A program made the position numbers and the translations under genes. Shown piece after piece: positions 23,435 through 34,221 of a DNA stretch of 64,000 nucleotides. The notes under the pieces are model-generated. The model had not been told where the DNA came from. It was given only the letters and a program-made list of their open reading frames with translations, and made no database searches. Source of the DNA: Byssochlamys sp. IMV 00236 (lineage: Eukaryota > Ascomycota > Eurotiomycetes > Eurotiales > Thermoascaceae); the NCBI GenBank assembly GCA_001931875.2, contig MSJH02000656.1, positions 36,268 to 100,267 on the forward strand, given 5' to 3'. The first letter of the stretch is position 1; each line of letters begins with the position of its first letter.

Positions 23435-25383
23435 CGTGTTGATGACTGATTACGGGGTGTTGTGGTGGAGAGAGAGGTGGGAGTAAAGGATGAGATGGTG
23501 CTAGAGAAGAGGATGTAGAGGCGGGTGAGAGGAATGGAAGAAAGCACAAGAAAGCAGACTGATGCGATCTCCAAGACAGACTGTTGGTGAGTGATGAACC
23601 GGTGAGGTGACGGACACTGGCTTAGCGAGGGCGCGGGCGCGGCGGGTTGTTTGGAGTGTTTGGGCTTGTGTTTGCGCTGCGGGCGCTCGCTCGCTCGCCC
23701 ATCTGGGGCTGGCAGACACCACAGATTCACTATTTAATTAATTTCCCACTGTGGTTCTGCAAGATCTCGACTATCTATTATTATTATTCCCACAAATGAG
23801 ACAGGATCCTCATCATTGTTTGCCTCGTGGATAGAAGACGCATGGCTCTTCTTGGTGCCTAAGCTATCAAGTATGGTGGTCTCTTGTCGGTCTTACGGGT
23901 ATCTAGTCAACTAACTACTGAAAGACATGTTCGCTACAGTCCTGATCACTGCCCAAAGATTCCAGGGCGACCGTTCACATGCAGTGTTTCCAAACAGATG
24001 GACTAAAACGGTTGATATGAGATGTCCAGAGGGATCCTGTTGGGACGGTCCTCGTGCCTAAATGAACCGTAACTCTCCTCTCCTTGAATCAGGCTTTTCT
24101 CCTGGCTTCCAATGATGATGCAACAGTAGACAATCAGACAGGGCAACGGTCTAGATAAAGCGTACTATCAATGATCACAGTGGCATTGCAAAGCCTTGGT
24201 TTGCTGATGTCTTCGCCAGATTGCCCCCTCGAATAGGCGCCGAACCACGGATACGGACACAGCCAAGGTCTCGCCCTTAGAAATGCAGGACCCTTTTTAA
24301 TAATTTTGAGACTAGTCAGACCACGAGACATGTCAAAGATTGACCAGGGGCCCTCCTTCGTTGGGACTAATACGGAGTAGAGGCGTGTGGACCTGCGGTG
24401 TACTACGAACGTTTGCGCGCCCACCATGCTTGAGAACGCACACCAAACGGGCGATCCACCGCTTCTAGACGGCGAAGCCGCCGCTGTGCTGGATGGATAG
24501 TTAGCCGGCTGCTTGCTGGACTCCAGCTCTTGGAGGTCTTTGTAGCCAAGAGTTCGCAGTCTGCCGCTGAGAGCCGCACAGTACCTCCGCTGGGTGATCT
24601 TGGAGCGGCCAGTCTTCAACTGGGATTTCAAGAATAGAGTTGCTGCGTGGACTCCGTGGAGTAATATTACTCTCGGAGCAGGAAGTCCGGCGAGATCGTC
24701 TTGAGGATCTGCTCACTAGTATCCAGTAGTCATCCTGTATACGTCGTCACCGCGAGAAGAACCCCGAGAGAGAGAAGGGATTCAAGAGAACGAGACTGCG
24801 GACAACCAGCAGGATCGGAAAGAAGCCATTCTCCTCTGTAATAATAATAATAGATAGTAGACTATATTGGTTCAGCGCGGAATGCTGCAAGATGCCTTGC
24901 AGAGGGCCGGAGAGTTCCCCGGAGGTCTCTGCCGCCGTGGCATGAAACCCAGGCACCGCGTGTTGCAGCCTGAGGCGTCTATGAGAAAGAAGCTTCCAAT
25001 CAGTCAGCCCTGTGTAATAAGTTTTGCGTAGTGTGACTGGTCCAGACGTAAGAAAAGAACACGTTGTGGTAGTTATAACTTCTTCTTCTTCTTATTATTA
25101 TTATTATTAACTATCATCTCTCGCAGCTCTTTTCCTGTGGGGCGTCTAAGTACCAGTACTCTCCTCCCCGCTTGAGCTGACCTTTCTCCTTGTCGGACCT
25201 TTTGCTTGGGAATTGCCGTTCTCTTCTGCTTCTAGATTATTCCTAGACCGCCAGATTAACCAGCCACCTGGCCTCCATGTATCTGCTCAGGTAGAAAACA
25301 GCTCGGTTTTCTAGCTCTCTACCTTACCAGTCTCTGGTACTCTCTCTCTCGTCGTTCCTACATCTCAATTCTTGCGGACGGCA
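23435..25383. other. 1.9 kb divergent promoter region
   Basis: This lies between the 14-3-3 gene (minus) and the calcium ATPase (plus). The left part is pyrimidine-rich on the minus strand, with a GCTC short repeat (about 23683-23698). The right part holds AAT (24840-24853) and TTC/ATT (25080-25110) microsatellites, then a pyrimidine-rich leader. A minus-strand frame at 24134-24631 (165 codons) matches nothing I know and has no convincing codon bias. Confidence 0.5.
25080..25110. repeat. compound (TTC)n(TTA)n microsatellite
   Basis: A run of TTC units followed directly by TTA units, about 270 bases before the calcium ATPase start. Confidence 0.75.
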
Positions 25384-28300
25384 ATGGAGCAGTCGTACCT
25401 GTTCTCCCCCGCGGAGGTGCTCCAGCGCTTCCGCGTAACGGAAGAAACGGGGCTCTCGCAGGAGCAGGTTCTCAAGTCCCGTGCGGAGTATGGTCCCAAT
25501 GGTGCGTCGCATGCTATCTTGATTTGTCTACTCAATTTGACAGCAGTATGCTAACTGCGCGCCTACTCAGCTCTCCCCGAAGATCCTCCAACACCGCTAT
25601 GGGAGCTGGTCCTGGAGCAATTCAAGGACCAGCTGGTTCTGATCTTGCTAGGTTCTGCGACGGTATCCTTTATACTCGCACTATTTGAGGAAGGTGACGA
25701 CTGGACCGCATTTGTGGATCCGGTGGTGGTACGTGCTTCTGAAGAGCCCCTGCGATGTTGTAGAGGACTGACATGGATGATCTAACGGTACACAGATATT
25801 GACCATTCTGATTCTGAACGCTATCGTCGGGGTGTCACAAGAAACCAGTGCGGAAAAGGCAATTGCAGCTCTACAGGAGTATTCCGCGAACGAGGCCAAG
25901 GTTGTCCGCGATGGAAAGATCCAGAGAATCAAGGCGGAGGAGCTGGTCCCTGGAGATGTTATCCATGTGGCCGTTGGAGATCGGATTCCAGCGGATTGCA
26001 GACTGCTCTCTATCCAAAGCAATAGTTTCCGTGTGGACCAAGCGATCCTGACTGGTGAGAGTGAAAGTGTTGGCAAGGACACCAAGCCGGTTAAGGACCA
26101 GCAAGCGGTTAAGCAGGATCAGACGAATATTCTCTTTTCTGGAACCACCGTCGTTACTGGCCATGCTACCGCGGTTGTTGTTCTCACAGGTGGATCGACC
26201 GCTATCGGAGACATCCACGAAAGCATCACGTCGCAGATCTCGGAGCCAACCCCATTGAAGCAGAAGCTCAACGACTTCGGAGACATGCTCGCTAAGGTTA
26301 TCACAGTGATCTGTGTTCTGGTTTGGCTCATCAACATCGAACACTTCAGTGACCCGTATCACGGTGGTTGGGCCAAAGGCGCCATTTACTATCTCAAGAT
26401 CGCCGTCTCTCTCGGTGTGGCTGCCATTCCCGAAGGATTGGCTGTCGTGATCACCACTTGCCTGGCGCTCGGAACCCGTAAAATGGCTGCGAAGAATGCG
26501 GTCGTTCGGTCGTTGCCGTCAGTTGAGACGCTTGGCAGCTGCAGCGTTATTTGTTCAGACAAGACTGGTACTTTGACGACCAACCAGATGAGCGTCAACA
26601 AGATCGTCTATCTGGCAGAGTCTGGACAGGGTCTCGAAGAGATTGACGTCGAGGGTACAACCTTTGCCCCCGAAGGAAACCTCAAGCGTAACGGCAAGGT
26701 GCTCGAAGATGTTGCCGTGCATTCGTCGACTGTCCGTCAGATGGCCGAAGTTCTCGCTCTCTGCAACGAAGCTGTCCTTTCATATGATGCAAAGAGTGGC
26801 CTATTTTCCAACATTGGTGAACCCACTGAAGGTGCCTTGCGTGTTCTGGTTGAGAAGATCGGTACAGACGATCTCGCCACCAACGAGGCCCTGAGACGTT
26901 TGCCTGCAGCCGAAAGACTGCATGTTGCTAGCCGTTATTTCGAGGAGCGCCTTCCATTGAAAGCAACCTATGAGTTCTCACGAGACCGGAAGAGTATGTC
27001 TGTTTTGGTCGGAGACGGTAAGGCGCAGAAACTCTTGGTCAAGGGAGCCCCCGAATCCATCCTTGAACGCTGCTCTCATACTCTTCTCGGTGCTGATGGA
27101 CCCCGTGTCCCGCTCACTCAGCACCACATTAGTCTGATATCCGGAGAGGTCGTGGAATATGGAAACAGAGGCCTGCGGGTTATTGCCATCGCTAGCGTCA
27201 ATGACGTTGCTGAGAACCCGCTGCTTCGCACTGCTAGTACCTCTGAGGAATATGCTCAACTAGAACGGAACATGACCCTTATTGGACTCGTTGGCATGCT
27301 TGATCCCCCGCGTACGGAGGTTGCTGGCTCGATTCAGAAGTGTCGCGACGCTGGTATCCGTGTTATCGTTATCACAGGTGACAACCGGAATACGGCCGAG
27401 TCCATCTGCCGGCAGATTGGTGTCTTCGGCGAGTTTGAGGACTTGGAAGGGAAGAGCTTTACGGGCAGAGAGTTCGATGCCCTGAGTGAGAGCGAAAAGT
27501 TGGAGGCCGTGAAGACAGCCTCTCTGTTCTCCCGGACTGAGCCTAGCCACAAATCTAAACTGGTGGATCTCCTCCAGTCTGTGGGACACGTCGTTGCTAT
27601 GACCGGTGACGGTGTCAATGATGCACCGGCCCTCAAGAAGGCCGATATTGGTGTGGCTATGGGCAGTGGAACTGATGTTGCTAAGCTTGCGGCCGATATG
27701 GTGCTCGTTGATGACAATTTCGCTACTATCGAGACGGCTATCGAGGAAGGAAGGTCGATCTACAGCAACACCCAGCAGTTCATTCGGTATCTGATCTCAT
27801 CCAACATTGGAGAGGTGGTGTCTATCTTCCTGACAGCTGCCATCGGTATGCCCGAGGCTTTGATCCCGGTGCAGCTCCTGTGGGTCAATCTTGTCACCGA
27901 CGGTTTGCCAGCAACTGCTTTGTCCTTCAATCCCCCTGACCATGATGTGATGAGGCGGCCCCCTAGGAAGCGTGATGAGCCTCTTGTGGGTGGTTGGCTG
28001 TTCTTCCGTTACATGGTCATTGGTACTTACGTTGGCGCTGCTACCGTTTTTGGATACGCATGGTGGTTCATGTTCAACCCCGAGGGTCCTCAGATCTCCT
28101 TCTGGCAATTGGTAAGCTGCTCATACTTATAGTCCGTCGGATGTTAACTAACACTGGTCACAGGCGCATTTCCACAAGTGCTCTTCGGAGTTCCCAGAGA
28201 TTGGTTGCGAGATGTTCACCAATGAAATGTCCAAGTCCGCTTCTACGGTGTCGCTTTCTATCCTGGTCGTCATTGAGATGTTCAACGCGGTGAATGCCCT

Positions 28301-28629
28301 GTCGTCCAGCGAGTCTCTGCTCACCTTCCCCCTGTGGAACAATATGATGCTTGTGGCTGCCATCATTCTCTCGATGGTACTTCACTTCGCCATTCTCTAC
28401 ATTCCGTTCCTTCAGGGCCTGTTCTCCATTCTGCCGCTGGATTTGACCGAATGGAAGGCCGTTGTGGCTATCAGTGCTCCCGTCATGTGAGTAATGATTC
28501 TTATACTGCTACTATGAGAATTACCGCTAACGATGAGACAGCTTCATAGATGAGATCCTCAAATTTATTGAGCGTCGGCTGTATGTCAGCCACGTCAGCC
28601 CTGCTGCTACCAAGCCAAAGAGCGCATGA
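25384..28629 (+). CDS. srcA: SERCA-type P-IIA calcium-transporting ATPase
   Basis: This is an ER calcium pump. Exons are 25384-25501, 25571-25728, 25796-28111, 28164-28486 and 28542-28629, giving 1000 residues, the usual SERCA length. P-type motifs are complete: actuator LTGES (about 177-181), M4 calcium site PEGL (about 304), phosphorylation motif DKTGTLT with Asp about 347, nucleotide-binding KGAPE, and hinge TGDGVNDAP (about 695). The M5-M6 region contains [18 protein letters not shown] with the calcium-binding Asn and Asp. The N-terminus has the SERCA-like EVLQRFRV and the M1-M2 sequence. The full set of acidic calcium ligands in M4-M6 fits SERCA better than the Golgi PMR1 type. The ER location is from family knowledge. 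It probably supports secretion and glycan processing together with the nearby mannosidase. Confidence 0.95.
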
Positions 28630-29236
28630 TTAGACAGCCACTAGAGTGAGGCTGAGGATATGTATGAATTAAGAGATAGGCAGACTATTGATCTGTCCAA
28701 ATTCTCCATTTCTTTTTTCTTTTGGGTCTATTGGGCTAGATAGCATAGACCGTACAACTACACGAATCCGTCACGCTGTTGTATTAGACGATAATGAAAA
28801 CTGACCTTTGTTGGCTCTAATCTCATGATCTATTACTCATCACGGCTGCCCGTAGTGTGTACCAGTACAAGCCTTCGGCCCATATTGAATCCTCCGTTTT
28901 TACCATGCCCCGCGCTGGATAAGATTAGGAATGCTCCCGTGTGCCGCGATATGTATTCCATTCGTCTGCAAAGAAAGAAATACAGACAAGAAGGCATCCA
29001 AAGAAGGCAGTAGGTAAATGATCAACTTATACCACAACCATCCAATGCGTACAGGAGATGGTAAGGTATATTTCATGACGTCAGCTTTTATTATTTAGAT
29101 AGCGATATGGAAGTGTATACTTAGCGTTAGATAACTCGGTTGGATCCTGGAGAACGCTTACTTACTCCTCATCATCCCACTTCATCAACAATCCACCTTT
29201 ACGCAAGAACGAAATAAACAACTCCAACTGCCCATC
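28630..29236. other. intergenic, no gene seen
   Basis: This holds the calcium ATPase 3' UTR and the promoter of the iron-ADH-like gene. I see nothing else. Confidence 0.5.
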
Positions 29237-30508
29237 ATGTCTATCCCGTACCCCGAAAAGAAAACTGTCCCCCAACTCCCCATTCCTTCACACAAAGACA
29301 AGCTAGTCACGTTGAACTCCACCTACCTAGACGACATCCGCGCCGCCATCGAGGAGTGGAAGTGTGAGCGCGTCGTCCTCATCGTCAGCCGCTCTCTAGA
29401 CCAAAACACCGATAAAATCCACAAGTTGGAAACTGCCCTCGGGTCCAAATTCTCCGGCAAGAAAGTAGGCGTGGGATCTCACTCTCCCTATCACGATGTC
29501 CTGGCGATCGCCAAACTGCTCCATGACAAAAATGCCGATTGCGTAATCTGCATCGGGAGCTCTTCATACTCTGATGCGACGAAGATTGCGAGATTATTGC
29601 ATGCTACTTTCCCACCAGAGCAGCTGACGGAAGAAGGCATGGAGTCTCTGATCGATCAGTCCAAAGGATGGACTAGACCTGGAGTGTTTAACGCGCCCCA
29701 AACGAAACTCATCCTCGTGCCGTGCTCGCTGAGCGTTTCGGAATATAACCCCATCAGCAGTGCGACTAACCGAGACGGGAAGAAGCAGCACTTCAGCGAA
29801 TTGCATTTCGTCCCTGCTGCGGCGGATCTGGTTCTCCTCGATCCAGAGGTTGCGAGCACTGCGCCGCCAGAGACGCTTTGGTTGCCTTCGGGTGCAAGGG
29901 CGGTGGATCACGCAGTTGAGGGGATCTGTTGCAGCTTGACCGTGCCAGAGGGTGTTGAGTCGTCGATTAATGGCCTGAGAGCCATTATCCGGGGATTGAA
30001 CGATTACAAGGCCGGTCTAGATGCAAAGACTCCCTCAACGGACGAGAGCATGCTTAAAGCTATATCGGCCTGTCAGCAAGGCGCAAGAGACGCCATCGAA
30101 GGACTTCTGGTCTATGAAAGCAAAGTCGGGCCATCGCACGCGATAGGCCACCAGCTCGGTAGCGTAGGTAAAGTGCCGCATGGGTTGACGAGTTGTGTTT
30201 GTCTTCCCCCGACGCTACGATACGAGAAGGAGCATCCGGAAAACAAGTACTTCCGTCTCGAAGGACAAAAGACTGTCGTGGATGTGTTCAATGAGGAATT
30301 AGGATGGCAGGAAAAGGAAGCCGGTGATGCCGTTGAGAGGTTTTATAGATCCCTTGGTCTGCCTACGAGGTTGTCAGATGTTGGAGTCACGGATGATGCG
30401 GCTGTGTGGAAGATCGCAGAGAAGACGATGACTGATGTCTGGGGCGGTGGTCCAAGACAGATTGACGATCCGAAGGAGATCATGAAGATTCTTGAGACTG
30501 TGCGGTGA
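29237..30508 (+). CDS. iron-containing alcohol dehydrogenase / maleylacetate reductase family protein, atypical
   Basis: A single exon encodes 423 residues with the two-domain iron-ADH fold: an N-terminal nucleotide-binding half and a C-terminal helical metal half. The cofactor loop, usually GGGSSxDxAK, reads IGSSSYSDATK (about 106-116). In the metal half, the motif usually written SGxDALxHAxE reads SGARAVDHAVEG (about 218-229): the His (225) is kept, but the usual Asp (Asn in maleylacetate reductases) is Arg221. The later histidines SHAIGHQLG (301, 305) and VPHG (315) are kept. Family members oxidise alcohols or reduce maleylacetate; with this change neither the metal nor the reaction is certain. 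A sugar-type transporter follows on the same strand, 0.5 kb downstream. Confidence 0.85.
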   Translation: MSIPYPEKKTVPQLPIPSHKDKLVTLNSTYLDDIRAAIEEWKCERVVLIVSRSLDQNTDKIHKLETALGSKFSGKKVGVGSHSPYHDVLAIAKLLHDKNADCVICIGSSSYSDATKIARLLHATFPPEQLTEEGMESLIDQSKGWTRPGVFNAPQTKLILVPCSLSVSEYNPISSATNRDGKKQHFSELHFVPAAADLVLLDPEVASTAPPETLWLPSGARAVDHAVEGICCSLTVPEGVESSINGLRAIIRGLNDYKAGLDAKTPSTDESMLKAISACQQGARDAIEGLLVYESKVGPSHAIGHQLGSVGKVPHGLTSCVCLPPTLRYEKEHPENKYFRLEGQKTVVDVFNEELGWQEKEAGDAVERFYRSLGLPTRLSDVGVTDDAAVWKIAEKTMTDVWGGGPRQIDDPKEIMKILETVR

Positions 30509-31055
30509 AAACTTTGTCGTTTCCATGGAGTACTATATACGTTCGTTTACAGTGGTTTGGAGAAGATATACGCAGCTCAATCGTTATCCTAATAGCAACA
30601 CAAACGTTATGTTTCTGTATTCCGGCATGACTACTCTGTATATCTTGAGATCATGTATGTATCCCTCCCTAGTCGGTAATTCGGGGTAGTAACCACCAAG
30701 GACGGAGTATTCTACCCCGGATCGGTGCCCAAATAGCCGATCTTTACCCCAGACTTTCATTCTATCCGCAATCAAGAAATCCGGGGTTTGCGGGGTAGCC
30801 AAGATGATCGTGGAAACCTTCTAGTTTTATACTAGATCATCGTGTCTCTACAGCGGGGAAGAGCGGCTTCCGCCCGAATATGACGACGGAGGAATTACAG
30901 TATTGCTGCAATGTAACGTGTGGAATGTCCTCTTATAAGATGCTCTGGCCGCGCTACTCCCGGATCTTCGAGCTCCCGGATTGGATCCTGATTCTGGTGC
31001 TGCTTCTTTTATCCATTATATTATCTCGCAGCACTATAGAAAAGAAGCTGCAACT
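30509..31055. other. intergenic with transporter promoter
   Basis: This 0.55 kb separates the iron-ADH-like gene from the sugar transporter. It contains a cluster of CreA-type sites and an imperfect inverted repeat (GATGATC at 30803-30809 against GATCATC at 30835-30841). Confidence 0.5.
30715..30858. promoter_or_regulatory. cluster of CreA-type (SYGGRG) sites
   Basis: Five matches to the carbon-catabolite repressor consensus SYGGRG lie in 144 bases: CCCCGG at 30715-30720 and CCCCAG at 30747-30752 (both read on minus), CCGGGG at 30781-30786, GCGGGG at 30790-30795 and GCGGGG at 30853-30858. They sit about 200-340 bases upstream of the transporter start. Glucose repression is the natural inference. 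Confidence 0.5.
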
Positions 31056-32866
31056 ATGGGGGTTAAGAAGTTCCTCAAGAGTCGCTCAGGTCTACGAGTG
31101 AACAATAACCAGGTCACCAATGCAGCAAGCCTTACCCTGAGAGAGAGCTTGTGGCCATTGACCATTGTGACTCTTCTGTTCTTCCTGTGGGTGAGTGCAC
31201 GCTGCTAGGCACGATGTAAAGTGAAGAAAACACTGACAATGTCAAGGGATTCGCATATGGTCTGCTGGACACGTTGAACAAGCACTTCCAGAGTACGTTG
31301 CACATCACCAGAACGCGCTCCTCTGGCCTCCAAGCTGCATATTTCGGGTATGTAACACCTCAAGAACATACGGATTCTTTCCGGCGACTAACAAGTGTGA
31401 CAAGCGCTTACCCTCTCGCGTCTCTCGGATATGCGAACTTCATCCTTCGTCGCTTCGGTTACAAGGCCGTTTTTATATTCGGGCTCTGCCTCTATGGCAT
31501 TGGAGCGCTTTGCATGTGGCCCGCCGGTCTGCATCAATCCTTTGGTGGATTCTGCGGTGCTACATTCGTGATCGGATCCGGTCTGGGCTCCCTAGAAACT
31601 GCCGCGAACCCATACCTTACTGGTGAGTCTATTTGCACTGGTATTTGACCCGTGAAGAAAAGGCAGCGTTCTCACAGACTCACCAGTCTGCGGTCCTCCC
31701 AAGTACGCTGAGATCCGTATCAATTTCGCACAGGCGTTCAACGCCATCGGAACGGTCCTCGGGCCCGTGCTGGGCTCGTATGCTTTCTTCACCGAGACGA
31801 ATGATAATGTAGAGGCATTGAAGCGGGTTCAGTGGGTTTATCTCGCCATAGGCATATTCGTCTTCTGCCTGGCTGGTGTGTTTTTTGTCTCGGAAATACC
31901 GGAAATCACAGATGAAGATATGGCTGTGCAGGAGACGGACGTTGAAGAGACGCAAAAACCGTTTTGGAAACATTATGGTCTGTTCCATGGCGCCCTCGCC
32001 CAGTTTACGTACACTGGTGCTCAAGGTAATTGCCGCTTGTTAATGTGCTATTGTTTGATTATTATGATTATTTTTTGCTGTGGTTTCCCACTAACTTGAC
32101 TGGAATGCCATAGTTGCTATTGCGGGATACTTCATCAATTACGCAGTTGAAACACGACCGCACACGTCCAGCGCCACTGGAGCGAAGTTCCTCGCTGGAG
32201 CCCAGGGCTGTTTCGCAGTCGGCCGCTTCTCCGGATCATTGCTGATGAAGTACGTAACACCTCGATGGGTGTTCCTCGTTTATATTTCCGGCGTGGTGGC
32301 CTTCCTCGCCGCATCTACCACTCAACGAGACAACACTGGAGTAGGTAAGTAATATCTCACACGCAAGGCTGAGCATCCGAGAATAAGACACTAAGTAAGG
32401 CTAAACCAATCCAGCAATGCTATTCCTGACCCTGTTCTTCGAATCAGTCTGTTTCCCGACAATAGTTGCGCTGGGAATTCGAGGTCTTGGAAAACACTAC
32501 AAGCGCGGTTCAGGCTTGATCGTTGCTGGTACCTCTGGAGGTGCAGTCGTGCCCCCGATCCTGGGTCACGTCGCCGATATGCGTAACTCGACGGGCTTTG
32601 CTATGATTGTGCCCACAATGGTATGTCCTATATCTGACACATGAGCCCCGGGTTGTCTTTGTCGAATACTGACTCATGTATCAAAGTTCATGGTTGTCGC
32701 CTGGACATATGCCGTAGCAGTCAATTTTGTGCCTTCGTACCGCGACACAGTAGACAAGCTCGGGAGCAGCAATGTTGGGTTGGAGAATAGTTGTTCCATC
32801 AAAGATGAGGAGTTTGGGGTCGTCGAGAAAGAAGCAGAAGCGGAGGCTGTGCATATTGAGAAGTAG
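31056..32866 (+). CDS. MFS sugar transporter, FucP (fucose/glucose/galactose permease) type
   Basis: This is a membrane sugar:proton symporter-like protein. Seven exons: 31056-31190, 31247-31347, 31405-31622, 31687-32025, 32114-32344, 32415-32620 and 32687-32866, giving 469 residues with all phases consistent. The protein shows about 12 hydrophobic segments. The FucP-family blocks are clear: GFAYGLLDTLNKHFQ after TM1, TRTRSSGLQAAYFGAYPLAS, GSGLGSLETAANPYLTVCGPP, and INFAQAFNAIGTVLGPVLGSY. The central loop is acidic, with EIPEITDEDM. The C-terminal tail is hydrophilic and Glu-rich. The bacterial family carries L-fucose, glucose or galactose; the fungal substrate is unknown. The upstream CreA-type sites and the neighbouring dehydrogenase-like gene suggest a repressible sugar-use role. 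Confidence 0.9.
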
Positions 32867-33417
32867 ATTATTAGGGTCAATTTCGAGCTATTTCATAAAT
32901 CACAATGCTACTGTACTTATCCCCGCGGCGCCCTAGAGAATACTTAGCGCAGCTCCTGCAGCTCCTGCAAGAACACCACACCACACGGGTCTTTTTCTAT
33001 TTTGCAGCTCTACGGTAGGAAGCCCTCAAATTTTCTCTTAGGTACCATGCGATACATCTTAAATGTGAAGATGCAACCCTTACTCAAGACCACAGCACAT
33101 CTAGCGCCCGACGCTGGGGGACGATCTTTGGTCCACATCATTCCAATAGTTCTATCCCTAGTTTCTAACTCAACCAATTCGGACATTCTGCTGTTAAGCT
33201 ATTGGCCAATACTTCATTTCATTGGAAAGCTTTTGCTCTTAAGCCGCAGAAGCTAAGATATTCAGCTACGCCTCTGTTTTGAAGAACGCCCTTCGCGGAC
33301 TATGGCTGCATCAGGGGATCCTTTGAAACCCATATATAATGAGGTCCTGAGATGTCTTCTGAGCCCTGACAGGACCTTCAGCGCATCCAAGGGAAGAAGA
33401 CAGACGGCATCTACACG
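32867..33417. other. intergenic, no gene seen
   Basis: This contains the transporter 3' UTR and the promoter of the secreted NADase. A TATATAA-like stretch near 33330 lies about 85 bases before the ATG and could be the TATA box. Confidence 0.45.
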
Positions 33418-34221
33418 ATGGGTTCCCTAACTATCTTCCACCACTATGCAATCCTCCTCATAGGCCTGCTCCTATCACCGGCAGTTTTCTCCTTCTCACT
33501 CGAAGGCCTTCCCAGAGAGGTATGTAATCTTCAACATCAGATACACAATCTACGCATTGTCCCCATTCTAACAAAAAAAAAACCACCATAGGGCAATTGG
33601 GAAGTAAGATGCCCAAATGCATGCGAAGGCATCACTTTCCAGAATGAAAGCTATGTCTGCGGCGACCCTCGACTTGGACCCGTCATTCTTCCCAAGAAGT
33701 TCCCTCTATCAACTGAACTTCGGATGTACGCCCGTTTTGGAACCATCTGTCCCAAACAATTTCTAGAAAAATGGGCCCCTGGTCCCAGCAACGCGTGGTA
33801 CACCTACCCGCCCGCCAATGGCTTTGTGATCGATACGGAAAACCAGCCGATTCTGGGTAACGCAACTTTGCCCGTTGGAGCGAAAGTTGACCGCTTCGGA
33901 TCGGAATATGGGAGCTTTTTGGCTCCTCTTGGAGCGCCGTATATTCAGCGCGCTCTTCCACCGTCAAACCTCAATGCTGCCCCTGGTGCTGATTACCCAT
34001 ACAACTACCATGTTTATCAGGTCACGAAGGAGTTTGTTGTTGGAATGGGTCCCATTGCACCGTGGTTCGAGCAGCCAGGAGCTGGAACGCAGTACGTGAC
34101 GTACGATAAGGTCATTGATTTGATCAATGGAGGTTTCCTGAGGAGGTTGACGGAGGATGAATATGATGAGAGACCTGAATATTCAGATGACTATACGCCT
34201 GGTCCGGGGAGTGCTCAATAA
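33418..34221 (+). CDS. secreted TNT-domain NAD+ glycohydrolase (fungal NADase)
   Basis: Exons 33418-33519 and 33592-34221 join in phase 0 to give 243 residues. A hydrophobic signal peptide covers about residues 1-25. A Cys-containing N-terminal segment (Cys41, 45, 57 and 87) leads into a TNT (DUF4237) domain at about 105-218, the fold of the mycobacterial NADase toxin and of the conidial surface NADase described in Aspergillus fumigatus. Diagnostic blocks are VDRFGSEYG (Arg135), QRALPPSNLN, GPIAPWFEQPGAGTQY (Gln201) and INGGFLRRL. Arg135 and Gln201 match the positions of the catalytic Arg and Gln of the family. Two N-glycosylation sequons are seen (Asn52, Asn124). The Asp/Glu-rich tail may bind calcium, as in the described fungal enzyme. 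It should hydrolyse NAD+ to nicotinamide and ADP-ribose outside the cell. No immunity partner is visible next to it. Confidence 0.9.

Noticed and set aside
24134..24631. 165-codon frame on the minus strand between the 14-3-3 and SERCA genes
   Set aside because: No recognisable domain or codon bias, and neighbouring frames are similar in length; it lies in what must be promoter DNA.
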